From Thamnaconus septentrionalis (Eukaryota; Chordata; Actinopteri; Tetraodontiformes; Monacanthidae): a DNA stretch of 64,000 bases. Under the pieces are notes generated by a model. It searched no databases. It was given only the letters and a program-made list of their open reading frames with translations, and was not told where the DNA came from. This document shows, piece after piece, positions 45,200 to 57,313 of this stretch; the stretch's first letter is position 1, and every line of letters starts with the position of its first letter. The DNA lies in NCBI GenBank assembly GCA_009823395.1, contig CM020506.1, positions 248,001-312,000 on the forward strand, given 5' to 3'. The translations under genes and the position numbers were made by a program.

Positions 45200-48100
45200 G
45201 CATGCGTACGTGTGTTGTCTCTATACATTATTTCCCCCAAGCTGGAAACATTCTTTTAAGCAGCTGCGACTCAAAGGGTGCAAAGGATCAATACTGAGTC
45301 TCAGGACCAAAAGGTCGTCAAGTCGTCTTCCGCCTCGAATCACCACGCTAACCTTCAGCCCACCTGCGAATCGTGGACGCTCGTCTGGCCGCTGCGAAAG
45401 GTGCCTGTCAGTCGACTCACTCCACCGATTCGCAACAGGCGGGGGGCCGACGCGAGGGGCGGCGGAGGTGCAACAGGTGCTCCCTCGGCCGGAGCGGCGG
45501 CGCTGCATCTGGACGGGAGAGTCGCCGACTCCTCCGTTCACGTCTTCGAGGAACACATGGAAAGTTTCACCAGGTGTTTGTTGTTTTTTTCCCTCCCCCG
45601 TCCTCTCGGGAGAAAAGCAGGCCGCCTATCAATCCTCCAGCGTTTCATCTCGCCTCCGTGTCTTTTGCGCCATTTGTCTTCCTCCCTCTGTTCTCCCCGT
45701 GTTTTCCGCGCCCCTCCTCTCCCTCGCAGGAGCCGCGATGCGCCGCCGGGTTTTCTGTCCCGCTCCTTATTGTCCTCTCGCTCAGAACAGTCGCTCTGGT
45801 TTTAATGAGCTCTGCGTCCACGGCTCCCAGCCCGGTGGCGGTCCACTCCTGACCTGTTGGCATTTACTCCTCTCTCTCTCTCGGTTTTTTCTCCTTTGCT
45901 GTATCTGGCCTCCCGCTCCACACTGATTTTTGTCTCCATCTCGCTTTCTCTCTGTTCGAGTGAAGTGATTCTGTGTGCCAGATTAAAAATGAATGACTGA
46001 TTGAAGAGATTTTTATCAAAGCTTCTCTCCTGCCGGACGTGTTAACCGTAAACCTTTTACTTTAGCAGTCAGCTGTAGTTTCGCCACCAACAAGCAACGC
46101 TGGACCAGTTTTAGCTCAATCACCCATTTCCAACAGAGACACGTGCGGAAAAAATACCCAAGAATTCCGTTTCTGGCAGAGCAGAAGTTCAGCTCGAAAC
46201 GTGTTGGACACCGGAACAAAATACGAGGTCAGTTTTTTTTAAATGTAATGGAAAACTTGGTTTATTTACACGTTTCAGTGCAACAACAACAAGAGTGGTA
46301 GAATGTTGAATGGTTATTTCCGCATTCAGCAGGAACTAGGCACTTCTTCCTAGTAGAGGCACAAACCTCTCCAAACAGCGGCCAGACGAGCAGCTCCGTC
46401 CTTCCTTGTGTAACCTCACATGAACTGCTGCTTGTTCTATCACACAGTCTTCTGTTCATCCTTGAAACTCTGCCGTCCAGCACCATGGACAGCGCCTGAT
46501 ATTGCAGATATGGCTAGAAAACTCGGGCGTCGCAAACTGAACTGTTTCGCCCGCGAATGTCAAACAACTGATCTCTGATCTCGCATGCGATACGTCGATG
46601 CGTCCAGCGCATACTCCCCCCCACTCCCCCACCCGTCCAGTCCGGACGCTTTTCAGCCGGCGAGGCGGCGAGAGACAGCCGAGAGGCGGAGCAGAGCCCC
46701 GTCTCTACCGGCGAGACATTTGATCTTTGGACTGCGCTCCCTCAAGCTGGGCGGCGGCAGACAGTTGATGAGCACGGTGACCTTTAGCATCATATCTGCC
46801 ACAGCGGCCTTCAATCACGGCTGACTGGGAGACGCTGCCCCGGTGGAGGTGGAGCTCTGCACGGCTGCCTGAGCGGACGCTGCAGCGGCTCCTTCCATTG
46901 ATCCGTGCACTCTGGCGGGCTGACAGACATCACACGCACGCACACACACACGTACACACTTCTCTTTTCTTCTGGACTTGTTTAAAGAAGTCAAAGTGTA
47001 TTATTTGCATCTTGAGGCACAAGACCACCAACTATGTTTCACTTTGTGCCTGCTTGCTCTGTCTCTATTTCTATTTTGTTTTGTTTTTATTGGCCACGCA
47101 CACACTTGCACACACAGAGCTGCTTTCAGGGGTCCAACACAAAGTGCATTTTGACCTTTCCGTTCTGCTGAGTGCATTTTGCCACTCAAATAATTATGTG
47201 GCAGCCATTTATAAAAACATTTTTTTTTCCTTTTTGTTTCCGTTTTTGTCCCAACAACCAATTGAAGTGTCAACTGAACACAAAGAAACTTTCTTTGGTA
47301 TATTGTGTTAAATAACTACTGTAGTTATTTGCATGTAGGCAAGCTAGTTCATTTGACTGAAGCGCTGTTCATGATGAAGCAGGTTTCAGTTGTCTTCACT
47401 TGGGTGTAAATCTTAGGGCCGAAACCGAAATAAAAAGGAACAAAGTTTTTTTGGTGTTTTTTGCAGTATATTTGGCCCGTGGCGCTTTCTGAGTTGTGGA
47501 GCTCGACGTGGCAAACAAGGCAGTGAGGAGAGTTGGGGGGAAACAGAAGCAGGAAGGGTGCCATGCTAGCCTCAGGTCAGACCCGAGGCGGCGCCGCACT
47601 ATCAGCAGTCAGACAGGAAGTTGTCGACGTCTGTCACCGCAGCTGCACGAGCATCGCAGACTCTCACATTCCAACCATGACGGAAGACCAGGCTCCGGCC
47701 ACACGTCCAGGATCGGGTCAACGGGGGGGGCGCTCTACACTGACTGAGCCAGGATGACGCAAGTTCACCTTGTTCACGGTGTTTGTTGCCATTTGCGGAT
47801 GCCTTTGCTACGTGGCTGCACTCTGACGAGGCATCATTTTCTACTTAGAATGTTCTAAAAAGAGAAGCGACTTTTATGCAGCCTTAATAATGCGTTTCCA
47901 TGTTGTTTGTTGCTGCTTCATTTCACTTGGCGAAACTCTACTCATACTTCAGTTGTACGTGAAAGTCGGAGAAGAAGAAGAAGAATGCGTTGGTGGCTGT
48001 TCTGAAATACTGATGTGGTGTTGCAGGTCTGATGAAACAACCGTGGTTAAGAATTCAAGACAAAGGCATTTCTTCAACACCACAATCCCATCCAAAAATA

Positions 48101-48564
48101 CACAAATCTGTACACATCTGTAATTCTTTGGCCAAACTAATGATTAAAAAAGAAAAGCCGAGGCCCGGAAGAGGTGAAAGACCGTCTTCTCGTTGCAGCA
48201 TCTCAGGCCCTCCATCTTCTCCTGGCTCCAATCCAAGGCTGTCAAAAGATGGAGTACAATCGCAAATTAGAATATCGTTGAAATTGGCTCCTGCGCACGC
48301 AAGCTTGCGTGAATTCTTTAATCACAGCGGATCTCGTCGAGGCTCGCCGCTGCGGCGGACCAGCGATCTTCGCACATCTGCTGGCAGTCGACGGACACCG
48401 TCGGTCGGAAAAAATCGGTGATCCATCCTGCGCGTAAAATTACGGACATGCATGTCGAAAAAACCCTGATACACGGTTCCCTGCGAGACCTGCAGCTTTT
48501 ATCACGACGTGAGTGACGCGTAATAATAATCGGGACTGATGGCAGTGATGGATGGCGGGGGGGT
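45200..48564. other. unique DNA with CpG-rich blocks
   Basis: 45310-45570 is strongly CpG-rich (GGGGGGCCGACGCGAGGGGCG region near 45440-45460, CGGCCGGAGCGGCGGCG near 45487). Three overlapping forward frames of 159-254 codons stay open through it, because stops are rare in such sequence. 46560-46880 and 48160-48420 are also CpG-rich. 45160-45930 could be a CpG island with a promoter, but no TATA, transcript or domain supports it. A short AC stretch is at 46933-46957. Confidence 0.4.
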
Positions 48565-48700
48565 TATGATTTATGAATGCCAACGGTAGGCGCTATGAAT
48601 AGCCAAGAAAGCTTTTTAAAGACCTTGGGTTCCTTTTCCAGATATTGACGTACCAGGGAATGATTAAGTCTGATTTAAAAATACACACCATCTTTTTTAC
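48565..48700. promoter_or_regulatory. candidate conserved non-coding element
   Basis: Contains TTATGATTTATGAATGCC, AATAGCCAAGAAAGC and GAATGATTAAGTCTGATTTAAA. It is repeat-free and evenly composed. Weak, texture-based evidence. Confidence 0.25.
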
Positions 48701-49025
48701 GTACATCTGCCTCCATTAAAAAAAAAACACAATTTCGTAAAAGCAACACGGCACTGTTTACCTTTTTAAGTACCTTTTTTGAGAGGCTGATCTGCATGTG
48801 TGGGAACTGCGGGGGCCTGATGTATAAGAGCGAATTGAAACTCCAGCGCTCCGACGTCCTCCTCTCGTCGTCGCGCTTCAAGTGGCTGCTGTTGACAGCT
48901 CTTTTATGAGCCGCCACACAAAAGTCGCTGCGGCGTATCGCGTCGAAACCTTTTGTGATTGTTGTTGTTTTTTTTCTCATTGGCCTCACTTTCTGAAAGC
49001 ATCGTAAAGTGAAACGCACCGGCAG
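48701..49025. other. unique non-coding DNA
   Basis: No gene is recognised. An A-run is at 48719-48727. Confidence 0.35.
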
Positions 49026-49048
49026 AGAGAGAGAGAGAGAGAGAGAGA
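49026..49048. repeat. (GA)11 microsatellite
   Basis: Short uninterrupted GA tract. Confidence 0.92.
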
Positions 49049-52000
49049 GGAGTCTGCCTCCATCCTGCTGCGCTGCTCTGCCGCCCACATAATCAGCCGA
49101 CATCACCGCTCCTCCTCCTTTTATTCTCGCCTCACTTTTATCCCATGTCGCGGCAGCTCCTGGTGCCTGGCTTCATTCGCGCGCTTTGAAAAGGAGCAGC
49201 GCATAACAAACCCACACAAACAAAAAAAACAAAAATTAGAAGAAAAAAAAACCTTGCTTACACTTCACTCCCGCGGTTGGAGCTTGCGCAGCGCAGCAGC
49301 AGCAGCATCATGTGCAACGTCTGTGGATCAAACTGGGAGTTTTGTCAACATTATGGCGGTTATTTATTGCAACAGTTTAGCACAATGTGCCACGGCACTC
49401 ACTATGATTTGACATTTTTCAAATGTGCATTTGCAAAAACAGTCCAGTGGTCCATGTTTATTGTCCGAGTATAGTGTCGTCCAAGTTCATTTGGTGGTTT
49501 GAAACGTGTGATGGTTAAAGCGCAATGCAAGATAGAAGCACGAGTTTGTCAGATCAATCGGAGGTGAAAACAAAGATTCTCTGTTTTCTGTTTATCGTGG
49601 CAGCCATGCTGCTAAACCGTTTAAACCAGTTTAATATCTTATTGAGAATTTCCTCAGCCGTCCTTAACATTTAATCATTAAACATTAAAGATTCAATCTT
49701 GTCTTTGAAATGGACACCTTATCTTCCTTATTTTATTATTTGGTCGTTTTTTACAGACCATAGTAGTTTAGTCACGTCTCACGTTTTCTTCTCACATACA
49801 TTCTTGCGCCTTCTTGACGCGTAAAGGATGCTGATTGGTCTTGAAACCCATTGAAAAGACCTACTGAAAAACACCATCAGTAGGAAGTTGTCAAGATGGA
49901 TGGGCAGCATTTCAGATTTAACATTTGAAGCCACTTCGCAACCAGCGGCAGTGGTAGTTCAATGACGGTTCGGACCGCCGAACACGTTTTAAAATGAGGG
50001 AATCACAAACACAAACCTTGCGTCTGTGCTTCCAAGGCATAATTATTATTATCATGTTTTTTGCGTCTTGCAAATTAGAACCTGACACACACTCGTCAGT
50101 GTAGTTTGAAATTGGAGTTGCTGTTAAGAGACGTGACCGTCAAAGTAATGAATTTCCACTTGCCGTGTTTAGAGAGCTAATTCTGTGCTGTGGTTTGCAT
50201 AACCTACCGGGTCTGACAGCACTCTAAGCCATTTTCACGCATGGAATGCATCTGCCCCAATAGCAGGTTTGGGGCTTTAGAGGAGCTTATACAAGCAAAA
50301 GGGATTGAGCTTTTCTGCAGCTCACAGGAACTCTCTCTGGGTTTCTCTACATATACACACGGAGCGAGTTGTCTCTTTCCCAGCTAAAGGTGGCTGCTCC
50401 TCACAATTAAACCCAACAAAGCGTGCAAATTGCTGCTACAGAGGTATTTTTCAAAGTCTTTGAAGCAACATAATATATTTTTAGCAATTGCGTTTTAATT
50501 TGTTTGTTTTTTTGTCACCTTGTCGGGTTGCATTACCATGTGCGACCAGAGCGGGGTACGAAAAGTGTTGCAGCCGCGTAAAATTGTGTTTGTGCAGTCG
50601 GTTGCAGTTTCTGACTCTACCTTTAGAGGGCACTAAAATCCAGATCCAGAATGTGGGTTTTTCGCTGATCTCCTTCCTCACCTGAATTACTTCCTGCATT
50701 TTTCCGCAACGTCGTCACACCGATGCTAGCTGTCCAAGAGTCTCCGCTGCCGAGGCCATGGTCAGGATCGGCATTTAAACCTTTTTTCTTTTTAGCAGTG
50801 TGTGAAATACTTCCTGCCCTGGTGGCTGTGGGTGTTTCATCAATAAGGAAACTTGCTGTGAAGCTGAGGAGTGGAGAGGGCATTTTAATACGTCCTCAAG
50901 GCCTCCAGTTGGCATTTCTACAGGCTTCAGGCACAACTCACATCTTCAGGTGCAGAAGGGAAAATACATTTGTGAAATGTTTTTACACAGGAAATCAGTT
51001 TCGAGCAAACCAGCCAGTTGTTGACTGACTATAAGGCCCCTCGCGTGTAATAAATAAGTCATTTATTTTTTAAACCCTGCATTCAGTAAGTGCAAACTTC
51101 CTGAGCCCCGGAAGGGTTTTACAAAGCTTCTTTTTAGTCCATGATCTATTTTTCCAAAGTTTGCATATTCTCTTTAATAAAGCACTATTACTTCCATAGC
51201 CCAATTGTCTTAAAAAAAAACAAAAAACAGTGTAAAATTGTCTTGCCCTCGATGGAAATTGACAGGTTATGTGTTGTAACCCCTGAAAGTATTATCAATT
51301 CTCTTAGTTGTCATTGCCCTTCCAAAGAAACAAAGGAGCCAAAAACCTCATTTAGATTTCAAGGGCATCTCTCTGGCTTATGAGGCACACTTTTCTTTTT
51401 TTTTCTTTTCTTTTTTCTTTTCTTCTTTCTTTTTTGCAAGGGTCCACCATTGTTTGCCTCCCGAGATTTGGGTCCGGACCCCTAAATTTCCTGCGAAGTC
51501 ACTTTTATCCCCGTGAAAAGGTGAATCCATGCATGATGAATCATATTATGAGCCTCTCTCCTGAGAACACATAAAAGATTGCGTGCATGCATAAAGCTCA
51601 TCAGATAGGTTACACTGTGCTCAGCAACCCAGGAAAGACTTTGTCAGAGATATCCTCCTCCCCCCTCCTCCCAACCCTCTCACCCCTTTGTCTCACCCCC
51701 ACTCCCTTTTTCTGTGCGCCAGCTGTAATGAAACACGAGTTGCACCGTTTGTGAAATCTCACATCAAAGACAGACCAAAGGAAAGGGGAGGGAAAAAAGG
51801 CATTGCGGAGGCTCATTTCCATACACTTCCAAAGCAATCTGACTCCGTCGACATCTAACATCTCGGCATTCATTACAGCAAGCGAAAGGTGGGAACGTGC
51901 TCAAATTCGCCGCGACGCTCCGCAGCTCATCTCGGAGCCGATTTTAGCTTGTTAGCCGCGTAATTAGGTTAATGTGCGAAACAGCGGAAACCCGACTGGG

Positions 52001-52873
52001 ATGTCCCGCGAAATAAATAAAACATGATGTGTAACTCTGAAACGTATCAGCAGTTCTTTTTTTCCCCTTTCAATAAAGTGTGTTTGTTGTGAAACCTCAG
52101 GACTAAATGAGTCAGACCGAAGCGCTGCTCTAAGACATGAAAGGTTGTGTTCCAGAAACACAAGATGAGTCGATTCTTTTCTTTTTTTTTTCAACCTAGC
52201 ATGCCCTCGGGGAGCTGAGCGTGTCGGGGATTGGGCGTACGTGTAATTGCCACATGATATGTAATGTTACTGTAATGTTCTTTTACAGGACACGATGCAG
52301 CTGAGAGCCTCGCAGGAAACAATGCAGAGCTGCTCAAATGGAATAGTTTGTCGTCAGGGAATTTCTTTTTTTTAAAAAAGCTTTTGCTTTTTCTTTACTT
52401 TCAATTTATGTTTGGCTGTGTGGGGAAAACATACACAGGCCTGCAGTCACATTTTGATTTGTTGTCAGTCCAATATGTCAAGTGTCTCCCCAGTGTCTCC
52501 AGTGGGACACCCAACACAACAACACAAAAAAAAAAAAAAAAGATGAAACTTTGAGATAAAGTTTTCATAAAACACCTTCAGGTGGGGTAGAGTAGATAAC
52601 ATATATTTATAGGACATATTGAGAAGTGAGCTCCTCGAGCAACAAGAGGCACTTTAATGTAAGGTAGCAGAACGACTTAGATAAGTGCTTCACTTAAATC
52701 CTTTGGCTCATTAAGCTGCTTCATTTTATTTTTTTTAATTGTATTTCAGGCCTTCAGGTTTTCACTCAGCTTGCAGTTTAATCACTCGCTGAAATCAGTA
52801 TGTATTCCAATCCATCATCCATATGGCAACCTGCTTACAGAATAAATTTGATCACTATCTTGCTCGTCTCACC
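49049..52873. other. unique non-coding DNA
   Basis: No gene is recognised in about 3.8 kb. A pyrimidine-rich stretch of TTTTC units is at 51386-51434 and an A-run at 52526-52542. 50160-50320 and 51500-51600 (ATGCATGATGAATCATATTATG, GCGTGCATGCATAAAGCTC) are repeat-free and may be regulatory. All open frames are short and unrecognisable. Confidence 0.4.
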
Positions 52874-53399
52874 GTCTAGAACTGTGTTTTTCAACCTGTT
52901 TTGAGCGGCGGCACATTTTTTACATTGGAAAAAGTCCTATGGCGCACCACCAACCAAAAATATAAAATTAAAAAATCAAAAATGAAAAAGATAATGACAA
53001 CATAGTCGCCTACTCGGTGTGAAACCTGGGCATGTTTAGATGCATCCAGGTGACCTTCTGAGGAAGACGGCTACGGTCGGAACATGTCAGGGTACCAACG
53101 TGACAAAATAGCCACGTGTCTGTTATAAAAGAAGAACGCTAATAATAACATATACCTTCTGAAGACACAGTGAACTACATTCAGTTATGTTTCGACGCAA
53201 AGCTGATATCCTGGGAGGGATTGAGAGAAGAAACAGGCTCACATTGCTTTTGAACCAAGCTTACTCAACAATGGACTGTTATTTTTTAGTTCTTTCGACC
53301 AATTCAGTGAAATTGCAAACTTTCTCACTGCACACCTGACATTGTCTCACGGTGCACTAGAGTGCCGCGGCACAGCGGTTGGAAAACACTGGTCTAGAA
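52874..53399. mobile_element. non-autonomous hAT element with perfect 8-bp target duplication
   Basis: The body is 52882-53391, 510 bp. It starts CTGTGTTTTTCAACC and ends GGTTGGAAAACACTG, so 13 of 15 terminal bases are inverted repeats. GTCTAGAA flanks it exactly on both sides (52874-52881 and 53392-53399). Sub-terminal GAGCGGCGGCACA and TGCCGCGGCACAG are a second, inner complementary pair. The interior has no transposase frame, so it depends on an autonomous hAT element elsewhere. Exact duplication and good ends indicate the best-preserved cut-and-paste insertion in the window. Confidence 0.92.
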
Positions 53400-55751
53400 G
53401 AAACATCTTAGCGTTCGTCCGCCTGCTGTCCTTTGCAGATGACACTCAAATGTGAAGCTGGCGGAGATTATCTGTAGTTGTAAAAAAAACAACCCTGTGC
53501 TGTTTCTAGATACGCTCACAATTGTAGGTTAAAGAACAGAATCATTTTTGCTCAGTAGGTCTCGTGTCTAGCGGGCAGGGGTCTAGCTTTGAGTCGCCCG
53601 CCGCTGCGAGGCTCCCAGGCAGCGCAGAGCTAAATGGAGACGTATAGTCGGAGGTATAGGTCCGCTCCAGTGCGCGGCTAATGAGAGCGTTTTGCCGCAG
53701 GACCCCTCCTGTAGGAGAAAACAACCGACGAAGACGGAAGAGAAGGGATGGAGTGATCTAATCACAATCTCGGTGGGAAAGCAACGAGAACAAAAGGCCA
53801 GTTCTCCATCAGCTCAGACAGCCCCGTCCCTTGGCATGTTGTTCCTAATAATGACAGGGTGGGGTTGTTGAAGAGCAGCAAGAGAGTGATGGGAGTGCGA
53901 GACAGGGGAAGATGAAAGGGAACAAATAGAAGGCGGCATGATTTCATGGGAGATATATATGGACAAACTCCATGAGAGGAACATGGAGAAATATGGATTC
54001 TAAAAGGAGGAAAAATTGATATTGATCCCCGGGAGAAGCGAGAGATTTCTTTCTCGGCAGACGAGGCGCAGTGACGCCCCGGCTCAGTGTGGTGGCCTCC
54101 TGATCTGCTGTCGAGTAACATTGCATTTTTTTTTTCCTCCTGCCCTACAGATTGGAAGGAGTTTTGTTGTTGACTCGTTGGGCAACAAAACTGGAGGAGT
54201 TGAACCCGAGAAGGAATCGCAGATTCAGATCCGTCCATTCTGACACAGTAACGTGAAACTGTGTCAGAAACTATGTCAACTATGTCGTGTGATGCATGCA
54301 TCATGCATCATATCATATATGTATTTTTGATATCATAATCGCCACACTGTCATGTTCAGACTGTGGTTAAGGAACAACCCCACACTAAATTCCTGCAGGT
54401 TACTACTTGCTTCTTCTTTTTTGTTCTGTTTGGTATAAATCAGTGTTTCCTCGTGGGCAGTTTCCTTCTTTTTTAAAAAAGAGATGTAATATTTAGATAT
54501 ATTTATAGAGAAAATGATGCATTTATTTTTCAGGACACCCAATTTAATTAAATGATTTCAATAATTTTTCTGCTAGACATGATGGCTAGTTGGCTAGCAC
54601 TTTTATTTTTGTGGAATGGATTCATGATGAGGAAAAGGAAAATGTGACTCCACCAGTCGAAAAGCACTGGTATAAATTGCTCAACTGTGTCATTGTTTAT
54701 TATCAAGGGCACAAATAAAGAAGAACGTCTGAACACACGCTGCTCGCCAAACTCGGAGGAAAGTCTCCAACTGTTCACGTTTTAATTAAGGATTTGGTCT
54801 GTTTGTTTCTGGCCTTGCACAAGCTGCGCGTCGCAGCAGGACTCCGGGACGCGATCATCGTTACGGCCGCTGACGTCTTCGTCTTCGATCATCAGTCGTA
54901 TAGCTGACTAACTCCGCCCACATCGCCAAGCTCTCACTCGTTTCTCAGGTGAGGGAGTCGATCGGCCGGGTTGGTGAAAGCGTTGCAGACGGGAGGTTTT
55001 TAACGTGGATTTGCATTTGAAATCTCTGTGAGGTTTGGGTTGCTCAGGTTCACTCTCTGTCACTCTGTGTTAAAGAGACATGACGGGAAAACAACCCCAA
55101 ACAAACCTGCAGCTGACTTGACATAAACACCATGTACCTTGTGTACGTGTCCTTGTTTTCTCATGTGAAAGACAAAAGCCACACGGGTCATTAACTCCAT
55201 TGATCTTTTCTCTTCCTCTTTTTTTATATAGCCAGGGAATCATGATTGATTTACTGCTGGTCAGCCATTTGACTCCATTGACGTGTGTGTAGGTGAGCTG
55301 TTCCCATTCTGATAATGATGGACGAACTTGGTCTCGGGGGGCCTTGAATGATTTGGCTGAACCTCCACAGCCAGTGGGTGATGCAGGGGGGGGTTGGAAG
55401 TGAGAGAATTGAGACAGTTTGTGAGCTTTCATAAAACATTTTTGATTGTGCACCGAGGAAGATATCGCCTTCAGAAATGTATGGAAACAGCACAATTTGA
55501 ATTTGGAACAGCTTACTCTGATTCCTCTGAGCTTATGCAATTGCTTGAGGCGGTTTGTTAGCACCACCCGATGACCCATCTATGCTTTACATAGTCTTGT
55601 TAATTCACAAGTAAACATCCGGCATTACACACAATGATAATTTTTCTTTATGAGGAGCCGCGATCCAGGCAGTGACTTGCTGAGGCTATTTTTACACTGT
55701 GTCGTGTACTATTTGACTAATCTGAATTTTCCTTATTACTAGTATCCAAAA
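53400..55751. other. unique non-coding DNA
   Basis: No gene is assigned. The longest repeat-free frame is 180 codons on the minus strand (53762-54304), without recognisable motif. A strong polypyrimidine/CAG acceptor-like site ends at 54150. A 10-bp-arm hairpin (CTGACACAGT, 8-nt loop) is at 54240-54267. A frame of 169 codons at 55070-55579 (minus) is unrecognised. AATAAA occurs at 54713. Confidence 0.4.
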
Positions 55752-55897
55752 GGAAATGAATGTGGCCCTCCGGTGAACTTGCCCAGGGTGTAACCCTGCC
55801 TTTGCCTTATGACAGCTGGGATAGGCTCCAGAAAACCCTCTGTGACCCTGAGTGGAGGAGAAAGCAGATATTGAAAATGGATGGATGGAAATGAATG
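55752..55897 (+). mobile_element. 5'-truncated SINE with 11-bp target duplication
   Basis: GGAAATGAATG occurs exactly at 55752-55762 and 55887-55897. The 124-bp body begins TGTGGCCCTCCGGTGAACTTG and continues GCCCAGGGTGTAACCCTGCC, ATGACAGCTGGGATAGGCTC and a GGATGG tail. It corresponds to the 3' third of the copy at 57.3 kb. The tail is included in the duplication by at most two bases, so at least nine bases of duplication are independent of it. Confidence 0.85.
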
Positions 55898-57313
55898 TTT
55901 TTTATAAATTTAAGATATCTTATCACTTTTGCGTGCACATTTTAAATTATGGATAGACGAGGAACTGTGTGGAGAAACTTTGACTCTGATTTGCGTTTTT
56001 TGAAAAGTCACTCTGAAAAGTTATCTTCTGATGTGCACGACTGATGCTCGAGAAGTTGCGTTTTATAAGATCTAATAGTTTCCTTGAGGGCCTTTTAAAG
56101 GAATTAATGGAAGTGTTACACCCTGACTTTTGTTGTTTCCATTTTTAAAACAAAGTTTTAGTTCCCAACAATTATGACCACACCAATTGCCGAGCATACT
56201 TCACAAGTGGCAGTGGGACAGACCGTGTCACCCCGAGTGTTTGGTGGTGTCCCGCCAGGCGGTGGTCGCCTCCTCCCAACCCTTCCAACCGCTCCCCTCA
56301 CCCCTCCCCTTCCTTCCTCTGCCGTACGTCCATCCCGTTCTCCATCCCTCATGCCCCCCCCCACCCACCCAACCACCCCAACCCCACATCCCTTCCTTCA
56401 ACCTTCCCCTCATATCAGCGGCTGATTCATTTCCCCACTAGCAGCCCGCATGCCCCCGTGATTTATATGTTTATGGTCATTACTGACGTTGAGTAATACA
56501 TTTCCGTTGCCCCCTCTCTCTTCTCCGTCTTCCTCGGCCCTCCTTTGGCAGAGCCCTCTGGGTGCTGCAGGGAATATCAATGACTTCCTCCCCCCTGTTT
56601 GATCACAGCTCTCCTCCTCCTCCTCCTCCTCCTCCTCCTCGGGCGCCACTGTAAGGCAAACACGGAGCAAGTTTTTCTTTGTTTCTCCCTCCTCCGGCTT
56701 GCACTCGGCCTCTGTCAAAAGGACCGTTAACCGGGGAGCTTTTGAAGACCTTCACGTTGAGGCATCTGCTTCTTATTTTGACTCCTCTTTTACAATTACT
56801 GTGTGCAGTCTCTCTTTCATAAAAACTTCAGTGTCATACTCCTGGCTTTTGCGCTGACCTCTGAATTGCAGCTCACTTCTGGCGGGTGTCTTTCGCACGA
56901 CGTGGCCAATATCTGATTTGATGTCAAATGAGAGAGACGTCAAAAATAGCAGAGAAATAAATCTTTGGGAGCAGAATTTTTTTCAAAGAAAAAAAATCGA
57001 CAGAATTTGTTGCCTCGCGCTTGCTTTTTCTGCTGCTTTCGCTCCGCTCTCTTCGGCGCGCATTCTTTTTGATATGCGGGATCACAGCTCGAGAGCAGGG
57101 TCAAGTGCAGCTCCTTGGTGGGTTTGTTCTGTTTTGGCACGGACCCTGCCTCACTGCTGCTGATCCTGCTGCTGGATTGCTCAGCCAGCGTTGCTCAACT
57201 CCAAAGAAGAAAAATAGATATTGGCTTGCTGGAGGCTTGCTGGAGGTTGCTGGATGTTTCCAGATAATGTCGGCGGCCGATTTGCAGTGAGTAATGTGCA
57301 ATTTACGTGTAAT
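55898..57313. other. unique DNA with pyrimidine- and C-rich tracts
   Basis: 56260-56400 is C-rich (CCCCTCACCCCTCCCC, CCCCCCCCACCCACCC). (CTC)n is at 56611-56640. No gene is recognised. 56158-56441 has frames on both strands that are Pro/Gly-rich artefacts. Confidence 0.4.
56611..56640. repeat. (CTC)10 microsatellite
   Basis: Ten uninterrupted CTC/CCT units followed by GGGCGCC. Confidence 0.95.

Noticed and set aside
45162..45926. 254-codon forward frame, the longest in the window
   Set aside because: It begins inside a GT microsatellite (Cys-Val repeats) and continues through CpG/C-rich DNA where other frames are open too. No domain or splice structure is recognisable.
48297..48310. 14-bp perfect palindrome ACGCAAGCTTGCGT
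   Set aside because: Several such palindromes are expected by chance in 64 kb.
54240..54267. Hairpin with 10-bp arms and an 8-nt loop as a terminator or microRNA
   Set aside because: Too short for a microRNA precursor, and intrinsic terminators do not apply in an animal nuclear genome.
53762..54304. 180-codon minus-strand frame
   Set aside because: No repeat explains it, but there is no recognisable motif and no sign of a promoter or introns. It remains a possible chance frame.
55070..55579. 169-codon minus-strand frame
   Set aside because: No recognisable domain; overlapped by an equally open 80-codon frame. Treated as chance.
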